Assembly: GCA_036346225.1 (NCBI GenBank)
Contig: JARFIW010000494.1
Location: forward strand, 248,001 to 312,000
Origin: Platerodrilus igneus
Taxonomy: Eukaryota; Arthropoda; Insecta; Coleoptera; Lycidae
Direction: 5' to 3'
Length of the DNA: 64,000 nt
A program made the position numbers and the translations under genes. The notes under the pieces were generated by a model. It saw nothing but the letters and a program-made list of their open reading frames with translations, was not told the DNA's origin and made no database searches. This document shows positions 11,345 to 23,144 of this stretch, in pieces (position 1 is the stretch's first letter; each line of letters begins with the position of its first letter).

Positions 11345-12688
11345 CATCATCATCATTAGGTCTTCAGTCCTAGAACTGGTTGGACGCGTGCCCCCCTTGT
11401 TTCCTAGTCGGAATCAACCTACACATTTCCCTGAAATTAGCAGTCTACATCTATCACAATCTGTGTGCGGAAGTCTGATGTCGGTCTACCTATACCTCTC
11501 TTTTACTATCTCTGCATGTAGTATATCCCTACTATTCCCCAGAAATACCTTATAACGTAACCTGTCCTTCTATTTCTCCTATTTTTTTCATTTTTCACAT
11601 ATATCTTTATTCCTCGACTATTTCTACAACCTATTTGTTATTAACTTTGTCTGTCCATGCTACCATCTTCATACATCTGAAGCACAACATTCCAGAAGGC
11701 TTCTATCTCTTTCTGTCTGCTTTTCCTACTGCCCCTATTTCATATATGTATTGTGCTGTGCTCCACACTATGCTTTGAACAGTTTTCTTCTTGTATCTAT
11801 GTTCGTTGTTCTTGAACATAGCTGCTGTTCTTTCTTGTTTGATGCAGTTCGGTCACCTTCTATTGTTTTACAGTTATATACCCTACTTCCCCAATATTCA
11901 GTTGTATGTGAAGGGGGGTAAGCAGCCTTTGGCTACCAAGTTCCCCCAGCACCAGAACTTTTGTCAAATTAATAGTTTTACCAATTTATCCTTTCGCACA
12001 ATCAACATTAGTTGACAATATTTCACAACCAACACCTGTAGTTGTTTATAATAATCATCAGATTTAAGAGCACTTATTTTTTCGTCGTTGGGTTTTACAT
12101 CTTGAAACTGGTTGGACTTATATATCAGCTTATTTATGTTCTGAGCTAGCCTACACCGTTCCCTGTAATTCTCACACAGCCGATATACAACTCAATTCCC
12201 TTCAATTGTTGTCTAACTGTATGCCCTATTTCACCGAGATTCAGTGGTATGTGAAGAGGGTTAAGCAGCCTGTGGCTGCCAAGGATCCCCCAACACTAAG
12301 ACATTTGCCGTATTAATAGTTTTCAAGTAAATCCTTTCGTACAATTAACATTAGTTGAGAGTATTGCAAAACCAATATCTGTTGTTGTTTATAATAATCA
12401 CCATGTTTCAGTACAGTTATTATTTTAGTCATTAGTTTTTCCATCTTGCGACTGGTTGGAAGCATACCTCCATTAATTTCTATTCTGAGCTAGCCTACAC
12501 ATTTCCCTGAAATTCTCACAGCCTACTTCTTTCACTATCTGTGAGCAGTAGTTTAACCTAGGTCTACCTCTACTTCTCTTTTTTCCTATCTCTGTCTTAG
12601 TATGTGGCCTATCCTCCTATCTCTCCTACTTTTTACTGTTTTCCACATAGTTCTTTTTTCCCCTACCATTTCTAGTACCTCTTTGTTC

Positions 12689-13834
12689 TTAACTTTGTCT
12701 GTCCATGGTATCATCACGTCTGTAGCACCACATTTCAAAGGCTTCTACCGTTTTCTTGTCTGCTTCTCCTACTGTCCAGGCTTCACAACCATACAGTGCT
12801 GTGCTCCACACATATGTTTTAAGCAATCTTTTCCTTTTTTCTATGTTTGTGGTCTTTGAACACAGTAGTTGCTTTTTCTTGTTAAATGTAGCACGACCTA
12901 GTGCTAATCTTTGTTTTATATCTTTTGTGCTTTTCCCATCTTGCGTTATTTGACTTCCTAGGTAGCAGAAATCCTTAACCTCTTGTAAGTTCTCGTTACC
13001 TATTTGTATTCTTGATTTTGATTTATTTTCCCCTCCTTTGCATACTAAAACTTTAGTTTTATTTTTGTAAATTTTCACACCATATCTCTCTGTTAGAACT
13101 GTTTCCATTTCATTAAGAGCAACTTCTAACTCTTCTTTGTTAGATGCTAATATCGCTACATCATCTGCAAATCTAAGCATATCGATCTTTTGTCCCTGCA
13201 TATTAAATCCAATGTCTTTCTGCATTTGACAGTATTCATTGCCTCTTCTATGTACAAGTTAAAAATCAATGGGGATAAGGCACATCCCTGTCTCTCCTCT
13301 TTCCTAATAATTACTTCTCTACTTTCTTGCTCTAATTCTATTACCGCTGTTTACTCTTTGTATAACCAATGTACTATCCGTCTATCCCTAAAACTTATTC
13401 CAATCTTTTTGAGTATTTCGAACATTTTTTTCCATTTTACATTGTCGAATGCTTTTTCCATATCCACAAACTCTATATATACGCTTTCCCCCTTCTCTAT
13501 TGTTTTCTCCATCATTACCCTCAGAGCAAAAATAGCCTCCCGTGTTCCCCTGTTACGCCTAAACACAAAATGATCTTCTCCCAGTATTTCTTCAGCTCGT
13601 TTTTCCATTCGTCTTTGTACAATTCTGGTTAATATTTTTGAAACGTGTGCTGTCAAGTTTATTTATTGTTCGAAAATTTTCACATCTATCTGCGACTCTT
13701 TTTTTTAGCATAGTTACTATGATGTTACGTTTGAAATCTTTGGGTATGTCGCCTGTCTCATACATATGGCTTACAAGTCGGAAGAGACGTTCTGTTACTG
13801 CTTGTCTAGCGGCTTTTAGAGTTTCTGCTTGCAC
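12689..13834 (-). pseudogene. LINE copy 2 reverse transcriptase
   Basis: Overlapping minus frames give the reverse transcriptase: a fingers block with DHFVFRRNRGTREAIFALRV, the first catalytic block VDMEKAFDNVKWKK (13656-13351), and after a break the second block LRFADDVAILAS (FADD, near 13165) followed by a thumb/C-terminal region with KDFCYLGSQI and a WSTALYGCEAWT block (13225-12689). These are the hallmarks of CFDP2-like LINE polymerases. The catalytic aspartates are present, but the frame is broken between 13351 and 13225 and again near 13600. Confidence 0.85.
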
Positions 13835-13957
13835 CTTATCTGTACCCGGCGCCGTGCCATTTTTCAGGCTCCTTAATGCTAATTCAAACTCATCTCAAGG
13901 TATAGGATATCCCAAGTCATCATTTTCAATGTGTGATTCCAGTTCTAATGCTGTCAG

Positions 13958-15068
13958 TTACTCTCCTGAATATAAATTCCCTATATATTCCTGCCATCTA
14001 GCTACTTTCTCTGCATTTTCTATAATGACGTTTTCTTCCGCGTCCCTTATATTTTTGCTATATGGTTTTATATCCCTAAAATTGTTTCTACTTAATTTGT
14101 ATGCTTCGTCTGTCTTTCTTATTTCCATCTTAGTTTGTACCTCTTTGCACTTTTCATCAATCCATTGTTCTTTAGCTATTCTGCATTTGGGAATAATTTC
14201 CCATTTTATGGTTTTGTATCTCTGTTTTCCTGTTTCATCTGATCTATTTTTGTATTTTCGTCTTTCTTCTATTAAATTCAGGATGTCCTTTGTTATCCAT
14301 GGTCTCTTATTTTCTTTTTGTGAATACCCCAGAATATCTCTGGCCGCCATGTCTAAGCTGGATTTAATGTTATTCCATTCTGTTTCTACTTCCTTAGTAT
14401 CAGAAACTTTCTCGATATCTTTCAGCAATTCATTTAACTTTTTTCAAATCTTTCGTAAATATCTTTATCTTTTAGCTTCTCATAGTCATAGTGCAATTTT
14501 TTGTTCCTCTTTTTCAGATTTTTAAATTTAAGTGCAGCCTTCATAATTATGATGTTGTGGCCAGTGTCTATATCTGCTTCCAGGTAGCTTCTACAGTTTT
14601 TTACTTGATTTCTAAGCTGTTGTCTAACAATAATGTAATTTATTTGATATCTTCCTATATCTCCTGGTATCTTCCAGGTGTATCGTCTTCTAGCATGATG
14701 TTGAAATAATGCATTTATGATGGTTAAGTTGCTCTTGTCGCAAAATTCTACTAGCCTATTCCACTGTTATTTTTCATGCCTAAACCAAATAAACCTACTA
14801 TCGCTCCTTCCCTACCCACACCTACCACTGCATTAAAATCCCCCGTAATTATTAAATTTTCATGTCCTTTTACGTGTCTTAGTATGTCTTCGATATTTTT
14901 GTAGATCGCCTCTACCTCTTCCTCACTGTAGCTAGAGGTGGGCATGTATACTTGTATTATTACTGTATTTACTGGTTTAGATTCAAATCTAACCATGAGT
15001 ACTCTTTCGTTCTTTTGTAAATAGTTTTCTACACGTCTTCCTATCTTTTTTCGCATAATTATCCCCAC
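13958..15068 (-). pseudogene. LINE copy 2 endonuclease and linker
   Basis: Two minus frames. 15068-14751 carries the middle of an AP-like endonuclease, with IIQVYMPTSSYSEEEVEAIY and the TGDFNAVVG block, whose aspartate and asparagine belong to the active site. 14428-13958 carries the linker before the polymerase, with KRPWITKDILNLIEERRKYK. The endonuclease nicks genomic DNA to prime reverse transcription. Between 14750 and 14430 several stops interrupt the end of the endonuclease. The long + strand frame at 13638-14525 is an antisense shadow of this region. Confidence 0.75.
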
Positions 15069-15687
15069 ACCCGAATTTTCTTCCTCTGATTCTGTATGGA
15101 TTACCCTGAAGTCTCCACTCCAAAAATCTTACGCCTCTGGCCAGCGGATTTCGCTAATTCCTACTATGTCTAGTGCTAACCTATCCATTTCGAGTTCCAG
15201 GTTCTCTAGCTTACCTACTTATTTCATACTTCTGACATTCCATGCTCCGACTCGCAGAATGTTTAGGGATCTTTTTCTATTCTTTCAGATCACATCCCCC
15301 GAAGTAGTCCCCTCCCGGAGATCCAAATGGGGGACTATTTTACCTCCGGAATTTATTACTCCAGAGGATGCCATCATGTTTAACAATTTCTGTACGCAGT
15401 GTACTTGGGAGGTAATGTGGTGGTTTCCCGTTGCCTTCCACATCGCAGTAGTGTGTCTTAGAATGGCATACCGACCCCTATGGTTTCTGCCACTCTAAGT
15501 ACCGAAAAAGCTGCTGCCCTCTTTCGGGGACCTGTCTTAGTCTGGTTCCTCACTAAAGACCCCACTAATTAGGTTAAACCTATAGTTCAGCTCTTTAGCT
15601 CATTAAAACGCGTAAGCCATTCTACCTGTTCTAGTATTTTAGAGCGTCGTCAAGGTGCAGGTCCGTTCAGAATGGGAAGATAATATT

Positions 15688-16230
15688 ACAACAGAATAAT
15701 ATAAGATACAAAGTTAAATTTTTGTAATGTTATAACGCTATCTATTACGCTAAAATATTTATGAATCGAAGCATGAGACTCCATATCATCATTTTACTGT
15801 TCCTACCAAATATATGAGGAATTAGACTTACCATACCACCACAGAGTATAGAATGAATCCAGCAAACAATTAGCCAATATTCTCGACTATTGACAATTAC
15901 GACATAACCACAATCCAAGTGCACTAGACTTTAGGTAAAATAACCTTCCACAAATAAACTAATTATACGTAACGATCTCTATTATAATATATTTCCATCT
16001 AATGCTTATGTTCGAAACAAACATCGACTTTGTTCAATGAACGAAAAAATCAGCTAGAACGCATTCTGTACAACATCAAACGACCAAACACCGAAATTTC
16101 GGGTAGTGGCCATGTAAAAACACCCACAACGCGTTCTGCAAATTTAAAATAACCATAATGCGGAATTCGCGTTATGGCTCCTTTGAAACGTCCAAATGCG
16201 TTTTGGATTTCTAATATTTGCCACAACACG
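15688..16230. other. Spacer with near-palindromic, repeated motifs
   Basis: Non-coding stretch between the LINE and LTR copy 2. Its right part (about 16050-16215) holds repeated words of the form AACGCRTTCTG (16057, 16129) and AATGCGTTTTGG (16196), a CACCGAAATTTCGGG inverted repeat and the near-palindrome CCATAATGCGG/GCGTTATGG. This looks like the end of an uncharacterised small DNA element. No protein-coding content is seen. Confidence 0.4.
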
Positions 16231-16811
16231 GTTACATATCCCCCAAATCAATATATATCTATAATTAAATAGAAATCATTAAAACTTAAGTTAGATGCAA
16301 CAATGTATAATTGAAGGACAGATTACAAAAGGTTAATGGAAGTTCATAAACCGGACATGAGAACGGATGTGAATACATTGTATTCCAGACGTAACTTGAC
16401 ACTGCGCAGGTCACAATAGACAATAAGATTGCAATTATTTGAATTAAGATTGATAGTTTGTATTGTATAAATGAATAAAGAAATAAGCAGACATGAGCTC
16501 TGCAATTCCCACAAGCAATGTGAGGGGTAGGGACAACATAAATACCTTGAGAGTCCCAAGATGGTCAGTCAGTCTCGAGCTTCACAAATTTAACATTGTT
16601 AGTTGTTCAAGCTACTCAAAATTAGTTTAATTAAAGTTAATTAGTAAAAGTAATTGAAAAGTAATTTTGATTGTTAAAAGCCATAATGAATAAAACACAA
16701 CCATTTGTTAATTTCCACTTGTGATTTCTGTTTTAAATAAACTTGTTAGAAGAGTTTTTGGAAGAAGCTTTTTAAAAAAGTCGCTCCAAGAGGCCCAAAA
16801 TCTGACTCGCG
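16231..16811 (+). mobile_element. LTR (copy 2 of the pair)
   Basis: Second copy of the LTR described at 10642-11210, same orientation: GTTACATATCCCCC start, poly(A) signal region near 16735, and AAAATCTGACTCGC end. The TATA position reads CATAAATACC here, a one-base decay. It is followed directly by unrelated intron sequence. If this and copy 1 are ends of one element, the interior between them is only about 680 bp excluding the LINE and has no coding capacity or polypurine tract. Confidence 0.7.
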
Positions 16812-19048
16812 TTGTGAGATTCATTTCAGCCACCATGTCAATCTACTTTTGTCAGAAATAGGGATGTGGTAAGTCGAGAAAATAATAATTCGCAAGAACT
16901 AAGCTTTAAATTTAGACTGTCATCTATTCTCAACGCAAATTTGTTCCTAACACAAAGCATCTTACTATTTACTAAAACTATAAAATACACATTCGTTGCA
17001 GTTGCTGAAAGCACTTTTTTACAAATAAAAGTAATGAATACCTGAAAAGGTATACCGTCACAAAAATTAAAATAACTAATTATTTGTTTTTGCAAACACT
17101 GTTAGGATGACACTAAGAGTTACATGTAATGTTCTTTGACCGATATTTGCACTTTTTATCAATGCAATACCTTTTGCAGCAGCAACTTATAAAGGCTTGT
17201 TTGCTTCCCGAGTTTAAGGATGAAACAAAACGAACAGACATAGAAGTAGAGAGGACATCAGTAAGAGTAATAAAATTTGAGTCTGCAATTGCAAATTCTA
17301 AAGCATTTCTATTTTATTAATGTAATTAAGCAGTTTAAAAAAACATTGAATTTGATTATTGTTAGTAAATTACCATGTAAATGGCAAGTGTTGATTTTAA
17401 TTGTTGAAAGCAAATTTTGTTTGCATATCCAAATGTTTAGATTAACATTCGTTAGTCCTTTTCCTTAGATTTGTAAAAGCAGTACAAGGTCACCTCCAAT
17501 ATTATTTATTGAAATAGAAAACGTTGTTTAGCTAAAATACACGTATACATAACTGGTTATTTCTGCTATAATCAAGCCGCACCTGAACTGTTGAACGCTC
17601 GTTGAGTGAGAGGCAGTTTTACTGTAAACAGCCAGTCGTATTGCAACTATCATGTGAGAAACATGTCTGCCTTAATTAATATATTGAAATGCGACCTCCG
17701 CATAGCCTTTCAAAAATAGTTCTTTTGGAGTCATCGTCAACGATGTTATAAATTGGACGATATGGTTTGAGAAATCTATCAGTTTTAATATATATTTAAT
17801 TGATCTTAAATATTATAGCACAACTTCCATGATACCATCGTTGCTATTATTTAATTTACGCTGTAATTAATTCTATGGACGACCTGTAACACTATGCAAA
17901 TTTAAGATTTGTATCGAAGTGACTACTGCAAAACTGTGAGATACTACGATATAATGGATTCAACAATCTGATTGAAAATTCAGATGTTGATAGTTTGAAG
18001 TAATTTCTACTTTGTTCATTGCCAGCACAACAGCTGTTCTAGTAGATGCCATGTAGTTGAAATATTTTGCAAAAGGCAGCTGTTAATGATAAATCGTATA
18101 GTTTGGTAACATGTTCTTTTTTGTTGTTATTTTGAATTTATATTGTAATCCCTGGTAAGTCAAACTTTTTAATTATTTATATGAAGTATTTTATTCTGCA
18201 AATTAATGTTATTAAACATTCACAGTAATTAGAACTTGGTTAATTAGAAAAACATTCATGTATGCTTTAATACATTTCGTGTGCCTACTTAAAAATTTTA
18301 TACTATAAGGAGTAATTAACATCTTTTAAGATCCACTATTGATTATATGTACATCGTACTAAGATCTGAATATATGATAAGAAAAATTTTATCGAATACA
18401 TCAATTGTCGTTTTTATGTAATATTATAATTTGACATAAATTCCATGTTCAATTAAGATCACTTAAGAAAATTTAAATTGAAATTGTAAATAAGTAACAA
18501 GAACAGAATAATCCTTAATTTAATAGATATACATATATTTCCTTCTTCAGACTTTTTATTAAATTACTAACGTAACAATTTAGTAAAAAATAAGCTTACG
18601 ATTAAATTTTATATAAATGCATATTTCTTACTCAGATGCAATCTATGATCTGTTTGATATTTAATGTATAACTACTTTTTTTCTGGGATAACATTGCATA
18701 ACCTAACCATCCTAGCCTGTCTGCTGTACATGCGTATAATCGTTACTAAAGTTGCTACACTCTCTTTAGTGACGCTGTCTTGCTTATGTTAAATCTTTGA
18801 GTCTAGTAGCGCCTGACATTTCCGTATTTATAAAGACCCTCCCTGTTAGTCTCATCCTGCTGAAGTTAGAGTTCAGAGTTGGTTCGGAAGTCTCCAGAAG
18901 TATTTATTTTTAATATGGAAAAACTACATCTATGGTTAACTTCTGAGTATACCCTAATCAACATCTTTATATACGTTATTCTACCCTATAACATCTATAG
19001 AAATTGAAACAAGTAAACGAAATAAAAATAGAGTTAGATTACACTGTC
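16812..19048. other. Intron 1, AT-rich, mostly featureless
   Basis: Long AT-rich intronic stretch. Open frames here (such as 16838-17095 minus and 17129-17468 plus) have no recognisable motifs. Around 18690-19000 the sequence is less AT-rich and includes CGTATTTATAAAGACC followed 30 bp later by a TCTCATC initiator-like word, which could be the promoter part of an unidentified LTR. I do not assign it. Confidence 0.4.
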
Positions 19049-19120
19049 GCCGCAAACGTGGGCATGACAAGTTAACACTGCCACTGCAAACATGAGGCTT
19101 GACAGGTTCACTGACACTCG
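19049..19120. repeat. Imperfect 36-bp tandem duplication
   Basis: Two adjacent units of about 36 bp, ACACTGTCGCCGCAAACGTG... and ACACTGCCACTGCAAACATG..., each ending TGACARGTT. The composition (CGCCGCAAACGTGGGC) differs sharply from the AT-rich surroundings and suggests the remnant end of a retroelement. Confidence 0.5.
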
Positions 19121-19924
19121 ATTCGTAAAGCAAGAATTGTAAAAAATACTGTTCGAATTTGTTCCCAAGTTTTAATCCGCTTTAAAAAAAAAATTATTTC
19201 ATTTTTCAAGTATAGAAATAATATTTCAAAATGACAGAAATTTTTCATATAGTATATTTACATAAAAAGAGTTAAATTATGAATTAAAAGTAAGAGGTAT
19301 TTGAATAAATAAAAAAATGTTAGGGAGACTGTTAGCAAAGGATACTTCTAAACCCGGTTGTGTAATTGATCTCGTTAAGCATCCAGAAAATTATGACGAT
19401 GAATGTTCAGAAATAAATACATCTATCCAATCGATTAAAAATAATATTGCATTTAAATCTTTTCTACGTGTGCTACAAAGAATAAAATAAAAACAAATAC
19501 TCACACTAATAGGTTTAGTTAGGAGCCAGAAGAATTGGCACTACATCACTGTAATTCTATTTGCATTTTCCAGCGACAGGCTCTCAAAGAGATCCTGTTT
19601 TCTTCAAACGGGACCTTTTATCCAAAATGGCTTTCTCAATTCAAGACAAGTATTAAAACGCGAGCAACTACAATTTAATATGCACCGCATGACAAACGGT
19701 CATCTGGTGACGTATTATATTAGAACAAAACCAACGAATAGGTATATAACTTACACCTTAGCATAAAATAGGTAAACTAAACTTTTGATGACGACCCAAA
19801 GAGATGCCATTATTGCTTTTTTAAAAAAACAAAATGCCATGGAATATTAATGAAAGCAGAAATTTAATAGAATTAGTTATGACGCGAAATTGTATACGTT
19901 ACAACCTAATCACGAAAAAATAAT
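19121..19924. other. Intron 1, no feature
   Basis: AT-rich intronic sequence. No coding frame of note. The block 19540-19640 is less AT-rich and has no assignable origin. Confidence 0.4.
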
Positions 19925-20375
19925 TGTAGTTAAACCTAATGATTACTATAAACAACTAAACGTGTTGCTTTTGCAATATTCTCGACTAATGTAGTAGGAG
20001 AAGCAGACAGGAAATAGTAGAAACCTTTTAAAACGTGGTGCTTCAGATGTAAAACGATGATAGCACGGACAGACAAAGTTAATAATAAAGATCTAAAAAT
20101 AGTATGAGAATAAACATATCTGTAGAAAACAAAAAAAAATAGGAGAAATAGAAGGACAGAACATGTTCCAAGGCATTTGAGGAATAGTGAGGAATATACT
20201 ACAGGCAGAGATATGGAAAAAAAGAGGTAGAGGTAGACCTAGATCTGACTATTGCACGCAAATGATGAATGTAGGCTGTTGGAATTTCAGGGAAATATGT
20301 AGGTTAGCTCAGAATAAGAAACAACGTAGGTACGCGTCTAGCCAGATCCAGGACTGATTACGTAATAATGATGAG
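19925..20375 (+). mobile_element. RTE-type LINE 3' scrap, copy 3
   Basis: Matches the 3' region of the LINE family: the GATTACTATAAACAACTAAA module, then GGAGAAGCAGACAGGAAATAG, a block encoding RNRRTEHVP..., the conserved FREICRLAQ.RKQRR peptide region and the terminal CCAGGACTGATTACGTAATAATGATGAG end. Only the last ~450 bp are present, as expected for a 5'-truncated or internally deleted copy. It lies 180 bp upstream of host exon 2. Confidence 0.8.
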
Positions 20376-20556
20376 ACAATAGGATGAATTACAGAGCAAT
20401 TAGCATGCCCGTTTATTGACATTTAAAGCCTTAACAGTGAAAGCACAATAAAGATTAAAAACATTTTGGTTGCAACGTGCAGTGATTGTGTTATTTGTTA
20501 ATTTTCTTAAACTAGCTGAATAGTACAAAACCTATTTTTTATTTACTTTGTTTCAG

Positions 20557-20803
20557 GAAAATGTCCTAAAGGTTGCAATGAACCACTTCTTCTTTATGAT
20601 GATTTAAGATGCAAACCAATTTTTGCCACCAATACCGATTGCTGCCCTTCACAGTTTGACTGTTCTCATATAGAAAGGGATTCGAACATCAAAAACAAGT
20701 GTCACTTTCATGGAAAGTTATACAATTTAGGAGAGCAAATTGATAATAGCGAAACGTATGGAAACTGTCAAGTTGGTTGTTCATGTCAAAACACTAATGA
20801 CGG
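20557..20803 (+). CDS. Host gene exon 2: cysteine-rich vWC-like modules
   Basis: A 247-bp exon with a pyrimidine-tract acceptor (TTTGTTTCAG) and donor GG|GTATGC, entering in phase 1 and leaving in phase 2. It encodes about 82 residues with 12 cysteines. First comes a half module KCPKGCNEPLL ... DCCPSQFDC. Then comes the start of a second module, CHFHGKLYNLGEQI ... GNCQVGCSCQ. The C-x-x-x-G-x-x-Y...G-E...C-x-x-x-C-x-C pattern is that of von Willebrand factor type C domains, found in secreted and matrix proteins that often bind growth factors. It is open over its full length in one frame and has no stop, unlike the surrounding transposon debris. The specific ortholog is not recognised. Confidence 0.8.
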
Positions 20804-20892
20804 GTATGCATTTAAAAATCTACATTTTTATGTTTAAATTGAGAAGATCAAATGTTACACTACATTTGATTTTCCAATGTTCCACTCGAAAG

Positions 20893-21194
20893 TACTACAT
20901 TGGCTGGGAAGCGAGTTTCTTTGCCTGGAAATTTTGAATTTTACCCTTGTGGTCCCAAGCAAGGTAGGTGTATAAAATGGGTTACTTAATATATTGGTAT
21001 TTATAATTCAAAAAGTATTAAGCATAAATTCATGTTACTAATACGAAGTTATGTGACTGGATTGACAAGTAAAATACATTCCTTTTAATTTTAGTGGTTT
21101 TATGAAAAGTGGGAAGATTCTGAAAAAATGCAAAATACCCCATCTGGTATGATAATATGTGGTAGTGGAAACTATAATATGCGGTACATAACTT
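20893..21194 (+). other. Two exon-like coding blocks of unknown identity
   Basis: Block a (20893-20963) follows an AG, reads TTLAGKRVSLPGNFEFYPCG plus three residues and ends at a donor CAAG|GTAGGT. Its entry phase (2) matches the end of host exon 2. Block b (21095-21194) follows TTTTAATTTTAG, begins WFYEKWEDSEKM and includes GMIICGSGNYNMRYIT. It ends at a donor ACTT|GTAAGC, with an in-frame stop at 21206 if not spliced. The residues look like real protein (paired cysteines, no low complexity) but the phase between a and b is off by one base. They may be alternative exons of the cysteine-rich gene, an unrelated small gene or a pseudogene. I do not recognise the family. Confidence 0.4.
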
Positions 21195-21288
21195 GTAAGC
21201 TAAATTAGTATTATTATTGTATATTTTAAATCAAAATTTTAAAAACTAGTATATTACAGACATTATACCGAGTGGTGAATTGCTTGTA

Positions 21289-23117
21289 AAATCATACTTA
21301 TGCATTTTCCTGCTTCCCTATTTATTTTACGGCCAAAGTGCAAGAGACATATATTGTTTAAAATCTAACACTGTCAATGGTAGCTTAGTTGTGTACCACT
21401 GAAAGAGTTCTTCAGAAAGACAAAATTCAAATAAGTGTCGAAAAAGCTTAAGAAATCGTAATACCCATGACTCGATTTGTAAATAAATTTGACATTTTTA
21501 ATTTTAATGGTTGATAAATTAGAATCAGTTCCCTGATTTAATTAAAAATGGTTTATTTATACACGCAATAAGCAGTTTCCTGCTTTCCTATTAATTTTAC
21601 GGCAAAAGTGCAAGAGACACAATTTTCAATCGCCTCTTATTGTGGCCCATACCGAGATAAACAACTTAATGTAATAGAATATGGCCAATATACAAAGTTT
21701 TAATAAATACATATCAAAAATAAGCCAAAAACTGTTAACGCTTAAACCAACAGATGTTCAAATAATCCACCACTTGCTGTCAAACAAAAAAAAAGCCAAG
21801 TCTATCATAGAAATTTCTTCTCATCTTAGCAAGTTGCCTATTAGTTATTTTCCTGCATTCATCGGCAGTTTTGTTTTTTAAGGAATCAATATTAGGATGT
21901 CTCTGACCATAAACTTTTGATTTTAAATGACCCCACAGTAAAAAGTCATTTGGTGATAAATCGGGTGATCGAACTGGCCAATTTATCGGTCCACCACGCC
22001 CTATCCATGAATTAAGAAGCGTTTCATTTAGTCATGCAATTACACCTTTTGTAAAATGAGCAGGCCAACCATCCTGCTGAAACCAAATATTTGCCTCAGC
22101 AAGTCCTGCCATATTATCAATGGCGGGCCCAATATCATTTTCAAGCAACTCCAAGTAATTCTGACCATTAAGGCTTTCCTCAATAAAAAATGGTCCGATT
22201 ACATGACATCATAGTAACCCAATCCAAGTATTTACGGTTTGTGGATATTGAGAGTGGTTGTCAGTTACCAAGTGTGGATTTTATGTGTCCTAGTATCTGT
22301 AATTCTGTCGGATTGGTTCACCGTTTATACTAAATATTGACTCATCGGAAAAGAAATTGTTTTTACAAAAGTTCCTATCAAGGTTAGCCATACTCATTAT
22401 TGTTTCGCAGAATGTCATTCTTGCCAGTCCATCTCTTTCAAAAATTTCTTGATGATTCCTGTATTTATAAGATTTATACTTATTCTTATCCAATATTTTT
22501 AATGCAGTTATATAGTGTATATCCAACTCGAAACCAATTTGTCTAACACTAATATTGGGATTATTACACACTGCTGCGATAACATTTAATTCGTTGCTGT
22601 TATTGTTTTCTGCTTGAACTTCCAACACAGCTCTTGTTCGTGAAGATGTGTTGTTTTCTCAATGCAAGATTTACATGGTTTAAAAACTGAACCATACTTA
22701 GCTTGGTTAGAAATAACTTTTTGAATTGTAACAATGGTAGGAATTGCTCGATTCAGATAGAGATTTGCAAACATATCTCGCACTTCCCTAAAACTATATC
22801 CCGAATAATACCACTTTAAAAATTTATTTTTCTCGTTTATTGTGTACCGACAAAACATTTTTAATTAAATCAGACAGCAGATTCTAATTAATCAAACGTT
22901 AAAATTATAAATGTCAATTTTATTTACAAATCAAGTCATGGTTATTACAATTTCTTAAACTGCTGCAACACATATTTGAATTTTGGCCGCCTGAGGGACC
23001 ATTTTGGTTGTGGGCAACTAAGCCACCATGGACAGTTTTAGATTTTAAACAATTTATGTCTCTTGCACTTTTGCCGTAAAATAAATAGAGAAGCAGGAAA
23101 ATGCATAAGTATGATTT
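21289..23117 (-). mobile_element. Mariner-family (DD41D) transposon with long TIRs
   Basis: An 1829-bp element flanked by TA duplications (21287-21288 and 23118-23119). Its ends are inverted repeats of more than 100 bp: AAATCATACTTATGCATTTT at the left matches the reverse complement of the right end, and similarity continues through a CTTTTGCCGTAAAAT block and GTCTCTTGCAC to the TTAGTTG region, with a few mismatches. A second partial copy of the inverted-repeat core (CCTGCTTTCC...AAAGTGCAAGAGACAC) lies at about 21578-21642, so the left end is doubled. The element carries one transposase on the minus strand. Confidence 0.85.
21895..22858 (-). pseudogene. DD41D mariner-like transposase
   Basis: Minus frames from an ATG at 22858. 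The N-terminal helix-turn-helix region contains TINEKNKFLKWYYSGYS; a second HTH has PNISVRQIGFELDIHYITAL. The catalytic core shows FFSDESIFSING (first D), WFQQDGWPAHF (second D) and RSPDLSPNDFLLWGHLKSK (third D). Counting codons between the second and third aspartates gives 41, the signature of the DD41D ('rosa'-type) mariners; classical mariners have 34. Breaks include a frameshift near 22620 and TGA stops at 22209-22211 and 22032-22034, so the protein is not functional. The enzyme would cut at TA-flanked inverted repeats. Confidence 0.85.
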
Positions 23118-23144
23118 TACATCTTAAATGTTTATGTACACCAA

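Larger units (their letters stand above)
11345..15675 (-). mobile_element. RTE-type LINE, copy 2, near full length
   Basis: A 4331-bp minus-strand LINE bounded by the exact 12-bp duplication GAAGATAATATT (11333-11344 and 15676-15687). Its 3' end is the (catcat)n tail at 11345-11358 (ATG repeat on the sense strand). Its 5' end starts TTCTGAACGGACCTG, the same start seen in the copies ending at 30096 and 48742, so this copy is complete at both ends. Order on the minus strand: 5' UTR (15675-15070), apurinic-type endonuclease, linker, reverse transcriptase, then a repeated 3' region. Many stops and frameshifts make it inactive. Confidence 0.9.

Noticed and set aside
13638..14525. 295-codon + strand open frame
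   Set aside because: It is antisense to the LINE endonuclease/linker on the minus strand; its cysteine/serine-rich translation has no domain, and a similar shadow recurs in the other LINE copies.
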